Shown: in pieces, positions 25,560 through 33,907 of the stretch | How the letters are laid out: every line of letters begins with the position of its first letter | Numbering within the stretch: position 1 is the first letter of the stretch | Source: Flavimobilis massiliensis | Lineage (GTDB): Bacteria > Actinomycetota > Actinomycetes > Actinomycetales > Cellulomonadaceae | Direction: 5' to 3' | NCBI RefSeq assembly: GCF_900240335.1 | Contig: NZ_LT964979.1 | Location: 2,542,001 to 2,606,000, forward strand | Length of the DNA stretch: 64,000 nucleotides | Notes under the pieces: model-generated | Seen by the model: only the letters and a program-made list of their open reading frames with translations | Databases searched by the model: none | What the model was told of the DNA's origin: nothing | Position numbers and translations under genes: made by a program

Positions 25560-26369
25560 GTGGCTGCTGCGACGATGAGCCGCCCTGCACGCCGCAAGGC
25601 TGACCCGGTGCTCGATGCTGCGGTCGAGATCGCTCGCGCCTCCGCGGAGGACGTCGCTGAGGTCGCGGCCCACGTCGGCGAGCACCTCGGGACGATGACG
25701 GTCGAGGACCGTCTGGTCGAGCACAGGTTCGCGGCGACGATGCCGGGCTACCAGGGCTGGGCCTGGACGGTGACGCTCGCGCGCGTGCCGCGCGGACGCA
25801 CGGCGACGGTGTGCGAGGTCGAGCTGCTCCCCGGTGACGGCGCGATCCTCGCGCCCGAGTGGCTGCCGTGGTCGGAGCGGATCCGTCCGGGCGACGTCGG
25901 CCCGGGTGACATCCTGCCCTTCGTTGCGGACGACCCCCGTCTCGCGCCCGGCTGGGAGCCGAGCGGCGACGACGAGCTCGACGCGGTCGCGATCGGCGAG
26001 CTCGCGCTCGCGCGTGCGCGCATCCTCTCGGAGGACGGCGTCGCAGAGGCCGCGCAGCGGTGGTACGACGGGGCTGCGGGCCCGCGGAGCGCGAGCGCGC
26101 AGGCCGCGAGCGACCCGTGTCTCTCGTGCGGATACCTCGTGCCGCTCCAGGGTGCGCTCGGTCAGGTCTTCGGCGTGTGCACGAACCCGTGGTCGCCCGA
26201 CGACGGTCGTGTCGTTGCGTTCGACCACGGCTGCGGTGCGCACTCGGAGACTGACGTCCCCGAACGTCCGTCGGACTGGCCGGCGCCGAACCCGCTCATC
26301 GACGAGGCGCGGATCGACGTCGTGTCGCTCGAGCGTCCCGCGCCTGCTGACGACCCCGCTGAGGACTAG
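25560..26369 (+). CDS. DUF3027 family protein
   Basis: 269 residues. Actinobacterial DUF3027: an N-terminal helical part, then EHRFAATMPGYQGWAWTVTLARV, EWLPWSERIRPGDVGPGDILP, and a Cys-rich end CLSCGYLVPLQGALGQVFGVC...DHGCGAHSE likely to bind zinc. GTG 25560 is chosen because GAGG lies six bases upstream and it follows the csp stop directly; ATG 25575 is possible. Function unknown; coupling to the cold-shock gene suggests a related role. Confidence 0.87.
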   Translation: MAAATMSRPARRKADPVLDAAVEIARASAEDVAEVAAHVGEHLGTMTVEDRLVEHRFAATMPGYQGWAWTVTLARVPRGRTATVCEVELLPGDGAILAPEWLPWSERIRPGDVGPGDILPFVADDPRLAPGWEPSGDDELDAVAIGELALARARILSEDGVAEAAQRWYDGAAGPRSASAQAASDPCLSCGYLVPLQGALGQVFGVCTNPWSPDDGRVVAFDHGCGAHSETDVPERPSDWPAPNPLIDEARIDVVSLERPAPADDPAED

Positions 26370-26516
26370 GCCCGGGCTGACGTCCCTCGCTGGGGACGCA
26401 GCTCTGGGCGGGAGCGCGGCCGACGCCGCCCCGCGCACGGCCGACGACTATCCGTCGCACCGACCGAGTCTCCCGGCGCACGCACCGACCCGCGGGCGTG
26501 CGCCGGAAGGGGCGTG

Positions 26517-27719
26517 CTAGAGCTCTGCGCCCGCCGGGGTGAGCGCCGTGAGCACCGCGTCGAGAGCCTCGGGAATCGCGTCGAAGTACGCACGCGTCAC
26601 AGCATCCACACTGATGCCCGTCGCCGCGACGGTCTCGAGGTCGTTGCGCTCGTGCGCGATGACTGCGCGCAGCACCGTGCCAAGCGGTCCCTCGCCGAGG
26701 ACGAGCGCGTCGTACGCCTCGTTCGACAGACGAGTCCGCTCCGCAAGAATCTGCGTCGGGATCCCCCGCTCGGTCGAGAGCGCCGAGAGCAGGCCGACCG
26801 TGTAGGCCGAGTCGTGCTCGGGCGCCAGCCGCTCGCAGGTGATGCCACGAGCGATGAGCAGCCACAGGTTGTCGAGCTGATCCACCGTCGACGCGACGAG
26901 CGACGCCATGACAAGTCCCTGCACCTGACCGGGGCCAAGCAGCACGATCGCGCGACGCACCGAGTCCACACGCTGCGAGAGACCCGTCGCCGCACCGTTG
27001 ACGAGACGCAGCACCCGAAGGACGAGGGCCGGGTCCGCGCCGAGCACGTGACCCACGGCCTCGATGTCGACCTCGTCCTCGCCGAGCAGCCGCACGGCCT
27101 CGAGGCATGAGATCTCGTTGGGGAGCAGGTCGCGCTCACCGAGCTCGACGACAGGACCCACGTTCGGGGAGCCGAGGAGCATGCTCACCCCGGGGACAGG
27201 GGCCTCGTGGCCCCATCCCGACACGAGGCGGGGAGCGACGACGACCACGCCCGCATCCGCGGCGCCCGTCGCGATGACCGCAGCCTCCTCCGTCGTGAGG
27301 TTCTGGTCGAGCAGGACGTGCGTGAAGTGCTCGAGCGACGCGCGCTGCGTCTCCGTCGCACGGTAGAGGTCCAGCGCGAGCAGGTACCCGCGCCGACGAA
27401 GCCGCGTCAGGTGCTCGGGCGCGTCAGGGAGCGCGAGGACCGTCGGGGTGATGACGAGCGCCACCCGCCCCGCGTGACGCGGCAGGGCGACCTCGCCCGC
27501 GACCATGCGGGGCGTCGGGACGAGGAAGACTGTGCGGTCGTGGGCGATCGACGGGAGGTCGAGCTCAAGGTAGGCGTGCTCGAGCTCAGGGTGCCTGTCG
27601 TGCCGGAGGATCAGGCCCGGCGACGACGGCGTGATGAAGTATCCGGTGACCGCTCCCGCCGCGTCGTACATGGGCAGACGGGAGAAGGTGATGTCGGTGT
27701 CGACATTCATGGGTGTCAC
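26517..27719 (-). CDS. Degenerate EAL plus HDOD regulator of the flagellar operon
   Basis: 400 residues. The N-terminal ~190 residues resemble the EAL-like half of YuxH-type proteins (FSRLPMYDAAGAVTGYFI... RGYLLALDLYRA) but lack the EAL motif and metal ligands. The C-terminal half is HDOD (VGHVLGADPALVLRVLRLVNGA... VRRAIVLLGPGQVQGLVMASLVAS). GTG 27719 overlaps the fliW stop in a GTGA; ATG 27710 is the alternative. It is last in the flgN-flgK-flgL-fliW operon. A role in motility signalling is inferred from context; catalytic activity is unlikely. Confidence 0.8.
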   Translation of the reverse strand: MTPMNVDTDITFSRLPMYDAAGAVTGYFITPSSPGLILRHDRHPELEHAYLELDLPSIAHDRTVFLVPTPRMVAGEVALPRHAGRVALVITPTVLALPDAPEHLTRLRRRGYLLALDLYRATETQRASLEHFTHVLLDQNLTTEEAAVIATGAADAGVVVVAPRLVSGWGHEAPVPGVSMLLGSPNVGPVVELGERDLLPNEISCLEAVRLLGEDEVDIEAVGHVLGADPALVLRVLRLVNGAATGLSQRVDSVRRAIVLLGPGQVQGLVMASLVASTVDQLDNLWLLIARGITCERLAPEHDSAYTVGLLSALSTERGIPTQILAERTRLSNEAYDALVLGEGPLGTVLRAVIAHERNDLETVAATGISVDAVTRAYFDAIPEALDAVLTALTPAGAEL

Positions 27720-28165
27720 GTGATCTCTCGGTCGGGGGAAGGAGCGAGCGGGGCCCGCAGCGGCCAGTCGCCGTCGAGGACGATCTGGACCGCACGGTGC
27801 GTGCGGGTGTTGACGAGCACCGGAGCCAGCAGGTTGACCGTCGCGGCACCCCCGTCACCCTCGGGGTTGAGGACGACGAGCGTCGCGATGTCGTCGTCGG
27901 ACGCCGGGACGCCGTCCACGCCGAGCAGCGCGAGCCCGACCGCCACCGGGGGCTCGTAGCCGCGCACGTGCGCCGCCGCGTGCACGAGGAACAGGCGCGT
28001 GCTCGCGCCCTCGTCGACGCTCCGGAGCGCGAAGACCGTCCCGAGATCGTCGAGCGCCCGCAACGTGAAGTCGAGAGCACCACCGAGACCGAGGAGAGGC
28101 GCGACGAAGCTGACGCGCTCGTCGGCAGCGTCCGGGGACGTACCCGTGGCAGCGGAGACCGTCAT
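27716..28165 (-). CDS. fliW: Flagellar assembly factor FliW (CsrA antagonist)
   Basis: 149 residues. FliW fold signs: VSFVAPLLGLGGALDFTLRALDD, TRLFLVHAAAHVRGYEPPV, VVLNPEGDGGAATVNLLAPVLVNTRTHRAVQIVL. In Bacillus, FliW binds either flagellin or CsrA, so free FliW releases flagellin translation from CsrA. The ATG overlaps the flgL stop by four bases. csrA is in the same island (58416) and the fliC leader carries CsrA-type sites, so the same circuit is predicted here. Confidence 0.88.
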   Translation of the reverse strand: MTVSAATGTSPDAADERVSFVAPLLGLGGALDFTLRALDDLGTVFALRSVDEGASTRLFLVHAAAHVRGYEPPVAVGLALLGVDGVPASDDDIATLVVLNPEGDGGAATVNLLAPVLVNTRTHRAVQIVLDGDWPLRAPLAPSPDREIT

Positions 28166-29058
28166 GACAGGTACTGCAGAAGGGTGGGCTGCAGGACGCG
28201 GGCCGTCGCACCGAGCGCAGCCTGGTACGCGACCTCCTGCGTCTGGAGCTGCACGAGGGTCTCCGCGAGGTCGACGTCCTCGACCGCGGAGATGTCCGCC
28301 GTGAGCGAGAGCTTCGTGCTGGCGTTGACCGCGAGCTGGGCCTCGAGCTGGTTCGTGCGCGCACCCGTCGTCGCGAGCGCCGCCGTCGTCCGGTTGTGCC
28401 ACGTGTCGATCTCGGCGATCGCCGGACCGACGTCAACACCCGCACGGATGTCGGCCGCAACACGGTCGAGCAGCGCGAACACCGAGTCCGTGGCGTCGCC
28501 GAAGATGCCCGCACCGTCAGCGTCGACACGCACGACGACGTCCTCCGAGATCCGGCGGTCGACCGACCCCGCGCCCCCCGCGTACGCGTACGAGCCGTCA
28601 GGCTGCGCCGTGTACGCGGCGTCGGCGTCCGACGTGCCCGCGAAGATCGAACGACCCGTATAGGTCGCGTTGGCCTGGCCGAGCAGCGCGTCCCGCACCG
28701 CCTCGATCTCGAGCGCGATCGACTCGGCCGACTCGGCCGTCGTCGTGCCCGAGTTTGCAGCCTGCACGACGAGCGTTCGCGCCCGGATGAGCTGGGTTGA
28801 CGTCGTCTGCATCGCGGTGTCGACCGCCGTGAGCCAGCCGCGCCCGTCGGTCGCGTTGCGGTCGTACTGCGTGAGCGCACGCTGCTCGGCACGCAGCCGC
28901 AGCGCCTGCGCCGTCCCCGCAGGATCGTCCGACGGCTTCTCGATGCGACGCAGGCTCGAGGCCTGGCCCTGGAGCTTCGACATCGCAGCAAGGTTGCGCT
29001 GAACGTTCGCGAGTGACGTCTGCTGCGTCATCTGGTGAGTGACCCGGGTGAGGTTCAT
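28162..29058 (-). CDS. flgL: Flagellar hook-associated protein 3 FlgL
   Basis: 298 residues with flagellin-like ends: N-terminal THQMTQQTSLANVQRNLAAMSKLQGQ, RIEKPSDDPAGTAQALRLR, and C-terminal DLAETLVQLQTQEVAYQAALGATARVLQPTLLQYL. It joins the hook junction to the filament. Overlaps flgK upstream and fliW downstream by four bases each, a tightly coupled operon. Confidence 0.95.
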   Translation of the reverse strand: MNLTRVTHQMTQQTSLANVQRNLAAMSKLQGQASSLRRIEKPSDDPAGTAQALRLRAEQRALTQYDRNATDGRGWLTAVDTAMQTTSTQLIRARTLVVQAANSGTTTAESAESIALEIEAVRDALLGQANATYTGRSIFAGTSDADAAYTAQPDGSYAYAGGAGSVDRRISEDVVVRVDADGAGIFGDATDSVFALLDRVAADIRAGVDVGPAIAEIDTWHNRTTAALATTGARTNQLEAQLAVNASTKLSLTADISAVEDVDLAETLVQLQTQEVAYQAALGATARVLQPTLLQYLS

Positions 29059-30485
29059 CGTCCGACGACTCCCGTCCTGTTGATAAGCGTGTCGAGCATC
29101 TCATCGACCGTCGTGAGGACGCGAGCCGCGCCCTGGTAGGCACGCTGGAACGCGAGCATGTTGACTGTCTCCTCGTCGATGTCGACGCTCGAGCCCGCCA
29201 GCTGCACGAGCGACGCCGTCGCACGAGCCTGCTCCGCGACCTCCGCCGAGCGCAGCGCTGCCTGCGACTGCACACCCAGGTCGACGACGAACGCGGACCA
29301 GGCACGGTCAGGGCTGTCGGCGGACGTCCCGATCCTGCTGATCGCGTCGGCGATCGACCCATCGTACGCGCCGTTGCCCGGCGCGCCGGCCGCGATGTCC
29401 GAGGGCGAGGTGAGCGCGACGGTGAGGCCGAGCGCCGCAGGGGTGCTCGGGTCGGCGGAGAGCGCGAAGAAGTTGCCGCCGGGCGCGCCCGCGGTCGTCG
29501 TCGCCGTCGTGTGGAGCGCGTTGACCCGGTCGTGGAGCTGGGTCGCCAGACGGTCGTACGCGGCGGCCGCCTCGGCGAGCACGCCCCCCGAGCCGTCCGG
29601 GCGCGCACCGGCAAGGCTCGCGAGGTTACCCGCGAGGAGTCCGCCGTCGAACGACACGGGACCCGCTGAGGCGCGCTCCCACTCGAGGCGCGGCGTGTCG
29701 GCTGCTGCCCCGGCGAGAGTCGTCGAGCCGACGAGGTTGATGCGGTAGGACCGGTCTCCCGAGACGAGGTGGTTGCCGCCGACGGAGACGGTCACGGTGC
29801 CGTCCTCCTGGAGGCGGGTCGTTGCACCCGTGAGCTCGGCGAGCTGCGTCGAGAGAAGGTCGCGACGGTCCATGAGCTCGTTCGCGTTGCCCCCCGAGAC
29901 GGTGACGGAGCGGATCGTCTCGTTGAGCTCGGCGAGCGACGCCGCCGCGGAGTTGATCTCCTCGACGTACGCGACGGACTGCGCGCGCGTCTCGTCCCAC
30001 TGCGTGCGGGCCGCACGGTAGCCGGTCGCGATCGACTCGGTGAGGATCTTCGCCGACTCGAGGACGACCTGGCCGGCCGCCGGCTCGGACGGGCTGTTCG
30101 CGATGTCCTGCCAGCCGGCCCAGAACTGGGCGAGCTGCGCCGAAACACCCTTGTCGCTCGGTTCGCTGATCGTCGTCTCGAGCCGCGCGTACGCCGTGGC
30201 CCGTGCCGCGAGGTCGGCGGCGAGCGAGGTCGAGGAACGGACGCGCGCGTCCGCGAAGATGTCACCGAGCCGCGTCACTCCCGTGACCTTGACGCCCTGG
30301 CCGACAGTGAGGCCCGAGGAGAAGCGCGACGCGGCGGCGTTCGCGGAGACCGACGCGGTCTCCGCCCGCTGGCGCGTGTACCCCACAGTGTTCGCGTTCG
30401 CGATGTTCTGCCCGGCGACGTCGAGCGCGGCGCGCTGCGTGTGCAGCGAGCTCAGCGCCGTCGAGAGCGTCGAGAAGGTGGACAT
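29055..30485 (-). CDS. flgK: Flagellar hook-associated protein 1 FlgK
   Basis: 476 residues. The rod/hook N-terminus is SSLHTQRAALDVAGQNIANANTVGYTRQ, and the C-terminus VNMLAFQRAYQGAARVLTTVDEML is typical of FlgK. A variable middle domain lies at ~240-400. It forms the hook-filament junction with FlgL. The gene starts nine bases after flgN. Confidence 0.96.
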   Translation of the reverse strand: MSTFSTLSTALSSLHTQRAALDVAGQNIANANTVGYTRQRAETASVSANAAASRFSSGLTVGQGVKVTGVTRLGDIFADARVRSSTSLAADLAARATAYARLETTISEPSDKGVSAQLAQFWAGWQDIANSPSEPAAGQVVLESAKILTESIATGYRAARTQWDETRAQSVAYVEEINSAAASLAELNETIRSVTVSGGNANELMDRRDLLSTQLAELTGATTRLQEDGTVTVSVGGNHLVSGDRSYRINLVGSTTLAGAAADTPRLEWERASAGPVSFDGGLLAGNLASLAGARPDGSGGVLAEAAAAYDRLATQLHDRVNALHTTATTTAGAPGGNFFALSADPSTPAALGLTVALTSPSDIAAGAPGNGAYDGSIADAISRIGTSADSPDRAWSAFVVDLGVQSQAALRSAEVAEQARATASLVQLAGSSVDIDEETVNMLAFQRAYQGAARVLTTVDEMLDTLINRTGVVGR

Positions 30486-30494
30486 GCGGAACTC

Positions 30495-30977
30495 CTAGAG
30501 TCTTGCGTCGAACAGGGTCGCGTCGCCCGTGCCGTTGCCAGCGTGACCGTGGGCGTCGTAGGTCTGGACGGTGCGGTCCACCGCGAGGAGCGTCTCCTGG
30601 GCGGACCGGTGGGCGGCGGTGAGAAGACGACGGTTGTCGTCGGCGAGCGCGCCGATCCGGTGCGTGAGGTCGATGAACGCGTCGCGGTGCTCGCCGAGGA
30701 TCGTGTCCCACGGCGCGGGGGCCGCGGCGGCGAGCTGCGCGAGCGTCGCGCCCGGTGCGAGCCCGAGCCGTGCCGCGACGGCGTCGGACTCGACGGCGTG
30801 CCCGAGCTCGGTCGTGCGGATCTCCTCGAGGACGGTCGTCACCTCGTCCGTCGCGTGGGCGAGCCACTGGTTGCGGCCGTTGGTGAGGAGGAGCTGCTCG
30901 ACATCGAGCTTGAACAGGAGCAGCTCGAGCAGCTGTCGCTCGCGCCAGAGGAGTGCTGTGAGGCTCTCCATGCTCAT
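30495..30977 (-). CDS. flgN: Flagellar export chaperone FlgN-like
   Basis: 160 residues, mostly helical. ESLTALLWRERQLLELLLFKLDVEQLLLTNG at the start matches the FlgN coiled-coil pattern. FlgN holds FlgK and FlgL for export, and this is the first gene of the operon encoding them. ATG 30977 has GGAGA about eight bases upstream; ATG 30971 is a close alternative. A sigma-28-type promoter lies 49 bases upstream. Confidence 0.85.
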   Translation of the reverse strand: MSMESLTALLWRERQLLELLLFKLDVEQLLLTNGRNQWLAHATDEVTTVLEEIRTTELGHAVESDAVAARLGLAPGATLAQLAAAAPAPWDTILGEHRDAFIDLTHRIGALADDNRRLLTAAHRSAQETLLAVDRTVQTYDAHGHAGNGTGDATLFDARL

Positions 30978-31025
30978 CGTCGTTCTCCGTCCTGGTCGTG
31001 GGCCGGTCGGGCCCGTGCAGAGATC

Positions 31026-31053
31026 CCATCGGTCGGCACTTAGCGCTTGTGAG
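31026..31053 (-). promoter_or_regulatory. Sigma-28-type promoter of the flgN operon
   Basis: Minus strand reads CTCAC, 15 bases, ACCGATGG. Matches the other seven motility promoters in the window. Predicted start about 42 bases before flgN. Confidence 0.85.
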
Positions 31054-31202
31054 GAGTCCAGGGCGTCCTGTCGCGACGCGTGACCTGCCGGGCAGATCCT
31101 AGCCGTCGGTTGTGGTCGGAGGCCGGGCTGTGCTGGGCGTTCACGCAGGTCATCGCGGCTGACGACGAGGTTGTGACCAAGTTCTGGCGCGATGTGGAGT
31201 CT

Positions 31203-31218
31203 TGTGAAGTGGTTCACA
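31203..31218. promoter_or_regulatory. Inverted repeat, possible operator upstream of fliA
   Basis: TGTGAA, GTGG, TTCACA: six-base arms around a four-base spacer, 225 bases before fliA. Bound factor unknown. Confidence 0.4.
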
Positions 31219-31442
31219 TCGTTTCGATCGCGTCAAAACCTTGCCGGGGTCGAGCGGTTCGCGCCACTAACCGCGCCATTTTCTGCGCGGTGAGAGAGCG
31301 CTTTCTGGAGGGTGTGGGTGGAAGAAGCGTGGAAGCGCGCGGATCCTGGGTGAAACAACCTAGGAGAAGCGCAAAGTTGTTCGTTCAACTGTGGCGCACG
31401 TCCTCCTTCCATTAATTCGCGTCATCCCCACAGACTCCTGCC

Positions 31443-32384
31443 ATGACCGCCAGCAAGCTCCCAGGGACGGCGCGCCTCAGCGCCGAGCAGGTAGCGCTCG
31501 TCGAGGCGCACCTCCCGCTCGTCGGGTACCACGTCAACGACGTCGCAGCACGGATCCCGCAGCACGTCTCGCGTGACGACCTCTCCTCCGCAGGGGCGCT
31601 CGCACTCGTCCGGGCCGCAGCCGCCTACGACTCTGCGACCGGGGTCCCCTTCGCGCGCTACGCAGCGATCCGGCTCCGCGGCGCGCTCGTCGACGAGCTC
31701 CGCTCGATGGACTGGGCCTCGCGCGGCACGCGTTCCCGGGTGCGGCGGCTCACCGCGGTCGCCGAGGAGCTCACTGCACAGCTCGGCCACGCCCCCAGCC
31801 GCGAGCAGCTCGCCCAGGCCCTCGGCGTCGACGTCAGCGAGGTCGACCAGACCCGCGACGACGCCGGCCGCCGCGTCCTGTCGATCGAGGCGTTCGACGG
31901 CGCCGTGAGCGACCTCCTGCCCGACCGCGCACCGAGCCCCGAGGCCGACGCCGTCGCCTCCGAGAAGCTCCGCTACCTCCGCGCCGCCGTGGCAGCGCTG
32001 CCCGACAGGCTCCGCCTCGTCGTCCAGCTCGTCTACTTCGAGGACCGCACCGTCACCGACGTCGCCGGCATCCTCGGCGTCACGCAGTCCCGCGTCAGCC
32101 AGCTCCGCGCCGAGGCCACGTCGCTCATGCGTGAGGCCCTCGACGCCCACCTCGAGGCCGAGCCCGACACCGAGGACCTGGCTCCCGAAGGCGTCGCCCA
32201 GCGGCGCCGCCGCGCCTACGTCGACGCCGTCGGCGCAGCCGCCGCACCCGCACGCCACGACATCGCGACGCTCTCCGCCCGCGCGGCAGCGATCCCCGCG
32301 GCGCGCGCCGCCGCGGCCGTCGCCCACGGCGGCCGACGTGCCGGCGACGCCCAGGTTGCTGGCACCCTCGCCGCGCTCGCCTGA
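31443..32384 (+). CDS. fliA: RNA polymerase sigma factor, FliA/WhiG (sigma-28) family
   Basis: 313 residues. Region 2 spans VEAHLPLVGYHVNDVAARIP... GALALVRAAAAYDSATGVPFARYAAIRLRGALVDELRSMDW, region 3 is near residues 95-140, and region 4 is AVAALPDRLRLVVQLVYFEDRTVTDVAGILGVTQSRVSQLRAEA. A ~75-residue Ala-rich tail follows region 4 and is longer than usual. No Shine-Dalgarno is visible before ATG 31443. It most likely recognises the CTCAY-N15-NCCGATGR promoters of this island. No flgM anti-sigma gene is present in the window. Confidence 0.93.
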   Translation: MTASKLPGTARLSAEQVALVEAHLPLVGYHVNDVAARIPQHVSRDDLSSAGALALVRAAAAYDSATGVPFARYAAIRLRGALVDELRSMDWASRGTRSRVRRLTAVAEELTAQLGHAPSREQLAQALGVDVSEVDQTRDDAGRRVLSIEAFDGAVSDLLPDRAPSPEADAVASEKLRYLRAAVAALPDRLRLVVQLVYFEDRTVTDVAGILGVTQSRVSQLRAEATSLMREALDAHLEAEPDTEDLAPEGVAQRRRRAYVDAVGAAAAPARHDIATLSARAAAIPAARAAAAVAHGGRRAGDAQVAGTLAALA

Positions 32385-32481
32385 CCACCCTCGTCGTAGC
32401 AGCGCTCGCTGCCTGCGAGCCCGCACGACGGAGGCGTCCCCACGAGTTTCGGGTTCACCCGCAAACTCGTCCCGCAAAAAC

Positions 32482-32509
32482 CTCACACCCCACGGGCACC
32501 GCCCGATGA
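32482..32509 (+). promoter_or_regulatory. Sigma-28-type promoter of fliC
   Basis: CTCAC, 15 bases, CCCGATGA. Predicted transcription start is near 32515, placing the leader hairpin at the very 5' end of the mRNA. Confidence 0.88.
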
Positions 32510-32514
32510 GGAGA

Positions 32515-32561
32515 GCAGGAGCCCACGGAAGGGCACCTGCATCCGGGCCACTTCAAGGAGG
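32515..32561 (+). promoter_or_regulatory. Predicted CsrA-binding leader of flagellin mRNA
   Basis: Hairpin 32515-32540: GCAGG and GCCC pair with GGGC and CCTGC around an A-A mismatch, with hexaloop ACGGAA. ANGGA in a hexaloop is the classic high-affinity CsrA site. A second ANGGA (AAGGA, 32555-32559) overlaps the Shine-Dalgarno AAGGAGG. Two sites, one on the SD, is the arrangement known for Bacillus hag. Binding here is prediction. Confidence 0.7.
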
Positions 32562-32570
32562 AGAAACACC

Positions 32571-33707
32571 ATGGCTCTCTCGATCAACACGAACGTCGCG
32601 GCGCTCAACGCGTACCGCAACCTCTCGAGCACGCAGAACGACCTCTCGCGCTCGCTCGAGAAGCTCTCGTCGGGTCTTCGCATCAACCGTGCCGCGGACG
32701 ACGCTGCCGGCCTCGCGATCTCCGAGGGCATGCGCGCCCAGATCGGCGGCACCAAGCAGGCCGTCCGTAACGCGCAGGACGGCATCTCCGTCGTCCAGAC
32801 CGCTGAAGGTGCGCTCACCGAGACGCACTCGATCCTCCAGCGCATGCGTACGCTCTCCGTCCAGGCGGGCAACGACGGCGGTCTCAACGACGCCGCCAAG
32901 GGCAACATCCAGGACGAGCTCAACGAGCTCAAGACCGAGCTCACGCGCATCGCCGACACCACGAAGTTCAACGGCAAGGCGCTCCTCAACGGCTCCTACA
33001 CGGGCTCGTTCCAGGTGGGCGCCAACACGTCAGCCGCCGACAAGATCACGGTCGACCTCACGGGCCAGTCCATGAGCGCCGCCGGCCTCGGCGTCGACGG
33101 CGTCGACATCACGGGTGCGGCCAGCTCGTTCGTCGCGGACGTCGACCTCTTCGCTGCGACCGCCCCGACGGGCACCGGAGCGCTCGAGATCACGACCGCT
33201 GCGGGCACCACCACGCTCAACCTCGACCTCACGGGCTGGGCGACCGGTGGCACCTCCGCCGACGCCAAGACCAACCAGGGCGTCCTCGACGCCGCGCTCA
33301 AGAGCGCCGTGAAGAACACGAACTTCTCGGCGAGCGTCGACTCGTACGGCAAGGTCACGGTTGCTGGCGGCGGCATCACCGGTGCGACGGTTGCCAGTGT
33401 CGCCGGTGTTGCGGGTGCCGCCACGGGCGACGCCGACGCAGCGATCAACGCGATCGACGCCGCGATCAGCGACGTCTCCAAGACGCGTTCGCAGCTCGGT
33501 GCCGTGCAGAACCGCTTCGACCACACCATCAACAACCTCAACGTCGCGGCCGAGAACCTCTCCGCGTCCGAGAGCCGCATCCGTGACACGGACATGGCCG
33601 CGGAGATGGTGGACTTCACGCGCTCGCAGATCCTCTCGCAGGCAGGCACCGCCATGCTCGCCCAGGCGAAGTCGATCCCCCAGGGCGTGCTCCAGCTCCT
33701 CCAGTGA
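32571..33707 (+). CDS. fliC: Flagellin
   Basis: 378 residues. Conserved N-terminal D0/D1 (ALSINTNVAALNAYRNLSST, LSSGLRINRAADDAAGLAIS) and C-terminal D1/D0 (SRIRDTDMAAEMVDFTRSQILSQAGTAMLAQ, PQGVLQLL) flank a ~150-residue variable region. It polymerises into the filament after export. A single flagellin gene is seen. AAGGAGG lies nine bases upstream. It has its own promoter, a predicted CsrA-controlled leader and its own terminator, typical of the most highly expressed motility gene. Confidence 0.97.
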   Translation: MALSINTNVAALNAYRNLSSTQNDLSRSLEKLSSGLRINRAADDAAGLAISEGMRAQIGGTKQAVRNAQDGISVVQTAEGALTETHSILQRMRTLSVQAGNDGGLNDAAKGNIQDELNELKTELTRIADTTKFNGKALLNGSYTGSFQVGANTSAADKITVDLTGQSMSAAGLGVDGVDITGAASSFVADVDLFAATAPTGTGALEITTAAGTTTLNLDLTGWATGGTSADAKTNQGVLDAALKSAVKNTNFSASVDSYGKVTVAGGGITGATVASVAGVAGAATGDADAAINAIDAAISDVSKTRSQLGAVQNRFDHTINNLNVAAENLSASESRIRDTDMAAEMVDFTRSQILSQAGTAMLAQAKSIPQGVLQLLQ

Positions 33708-33751
33708 TCCGACGGTCACGGCCCGCGCCGTGACCCGGGGAGCAGCCAGAC

Positions 33752-33787
33752 CCTGACGGCGGGCGGACTCGTCCGCCCGCCGTCAGG
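33752..33787 (+). terminator. fliC terminator
   Basis: A 16-bp perfect stem (33752-33767 with 33772-33787) closes loop CTCG, 45 bases after the stop. A smaller 8-bp hairpin (GTCACGGC/GCCGTGAC) at 33715-33734 precedes it. Confidence 0.88.
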
Positions 33788-33907
33788 CGTCCACCCAGGA
33801 TGCGGCCCGCCGCGCCTGCTCACGTCGGCCTCGGGCCGGCCGACCGCGCGGCACCACACCACGCACACCCACCCCCGCAGCGTGCGGCCCTGGAAGGGAG
33901 CACCCAC

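Larger units (their letters stand above)
30978..31442. promoter_or_regulatory. Control region between the flgN operon and fliA
   Basis: 465 bases with no gene and a visibly lower G+C content towards fliA (for example TTCCATTAATTCGC near 31410). It holds the flgN promoter (31026-31053), an inverted repeat TGTGAA-GTGG-TTCACA at 31203-31218, and AACAAC/GTTGTT arms around 31355-31385. No sigma-28-type box is seen upstream of fliA, so another factor probably drives fliA. Confidence 0.55.

Noticed and set aside
26370..26516. Terminator between DUF3027 and the HDOD gene
   Set aside because: Only a weak CGTCCC/GGGACG hairpin near 26380-26398 is visible; too small to call.
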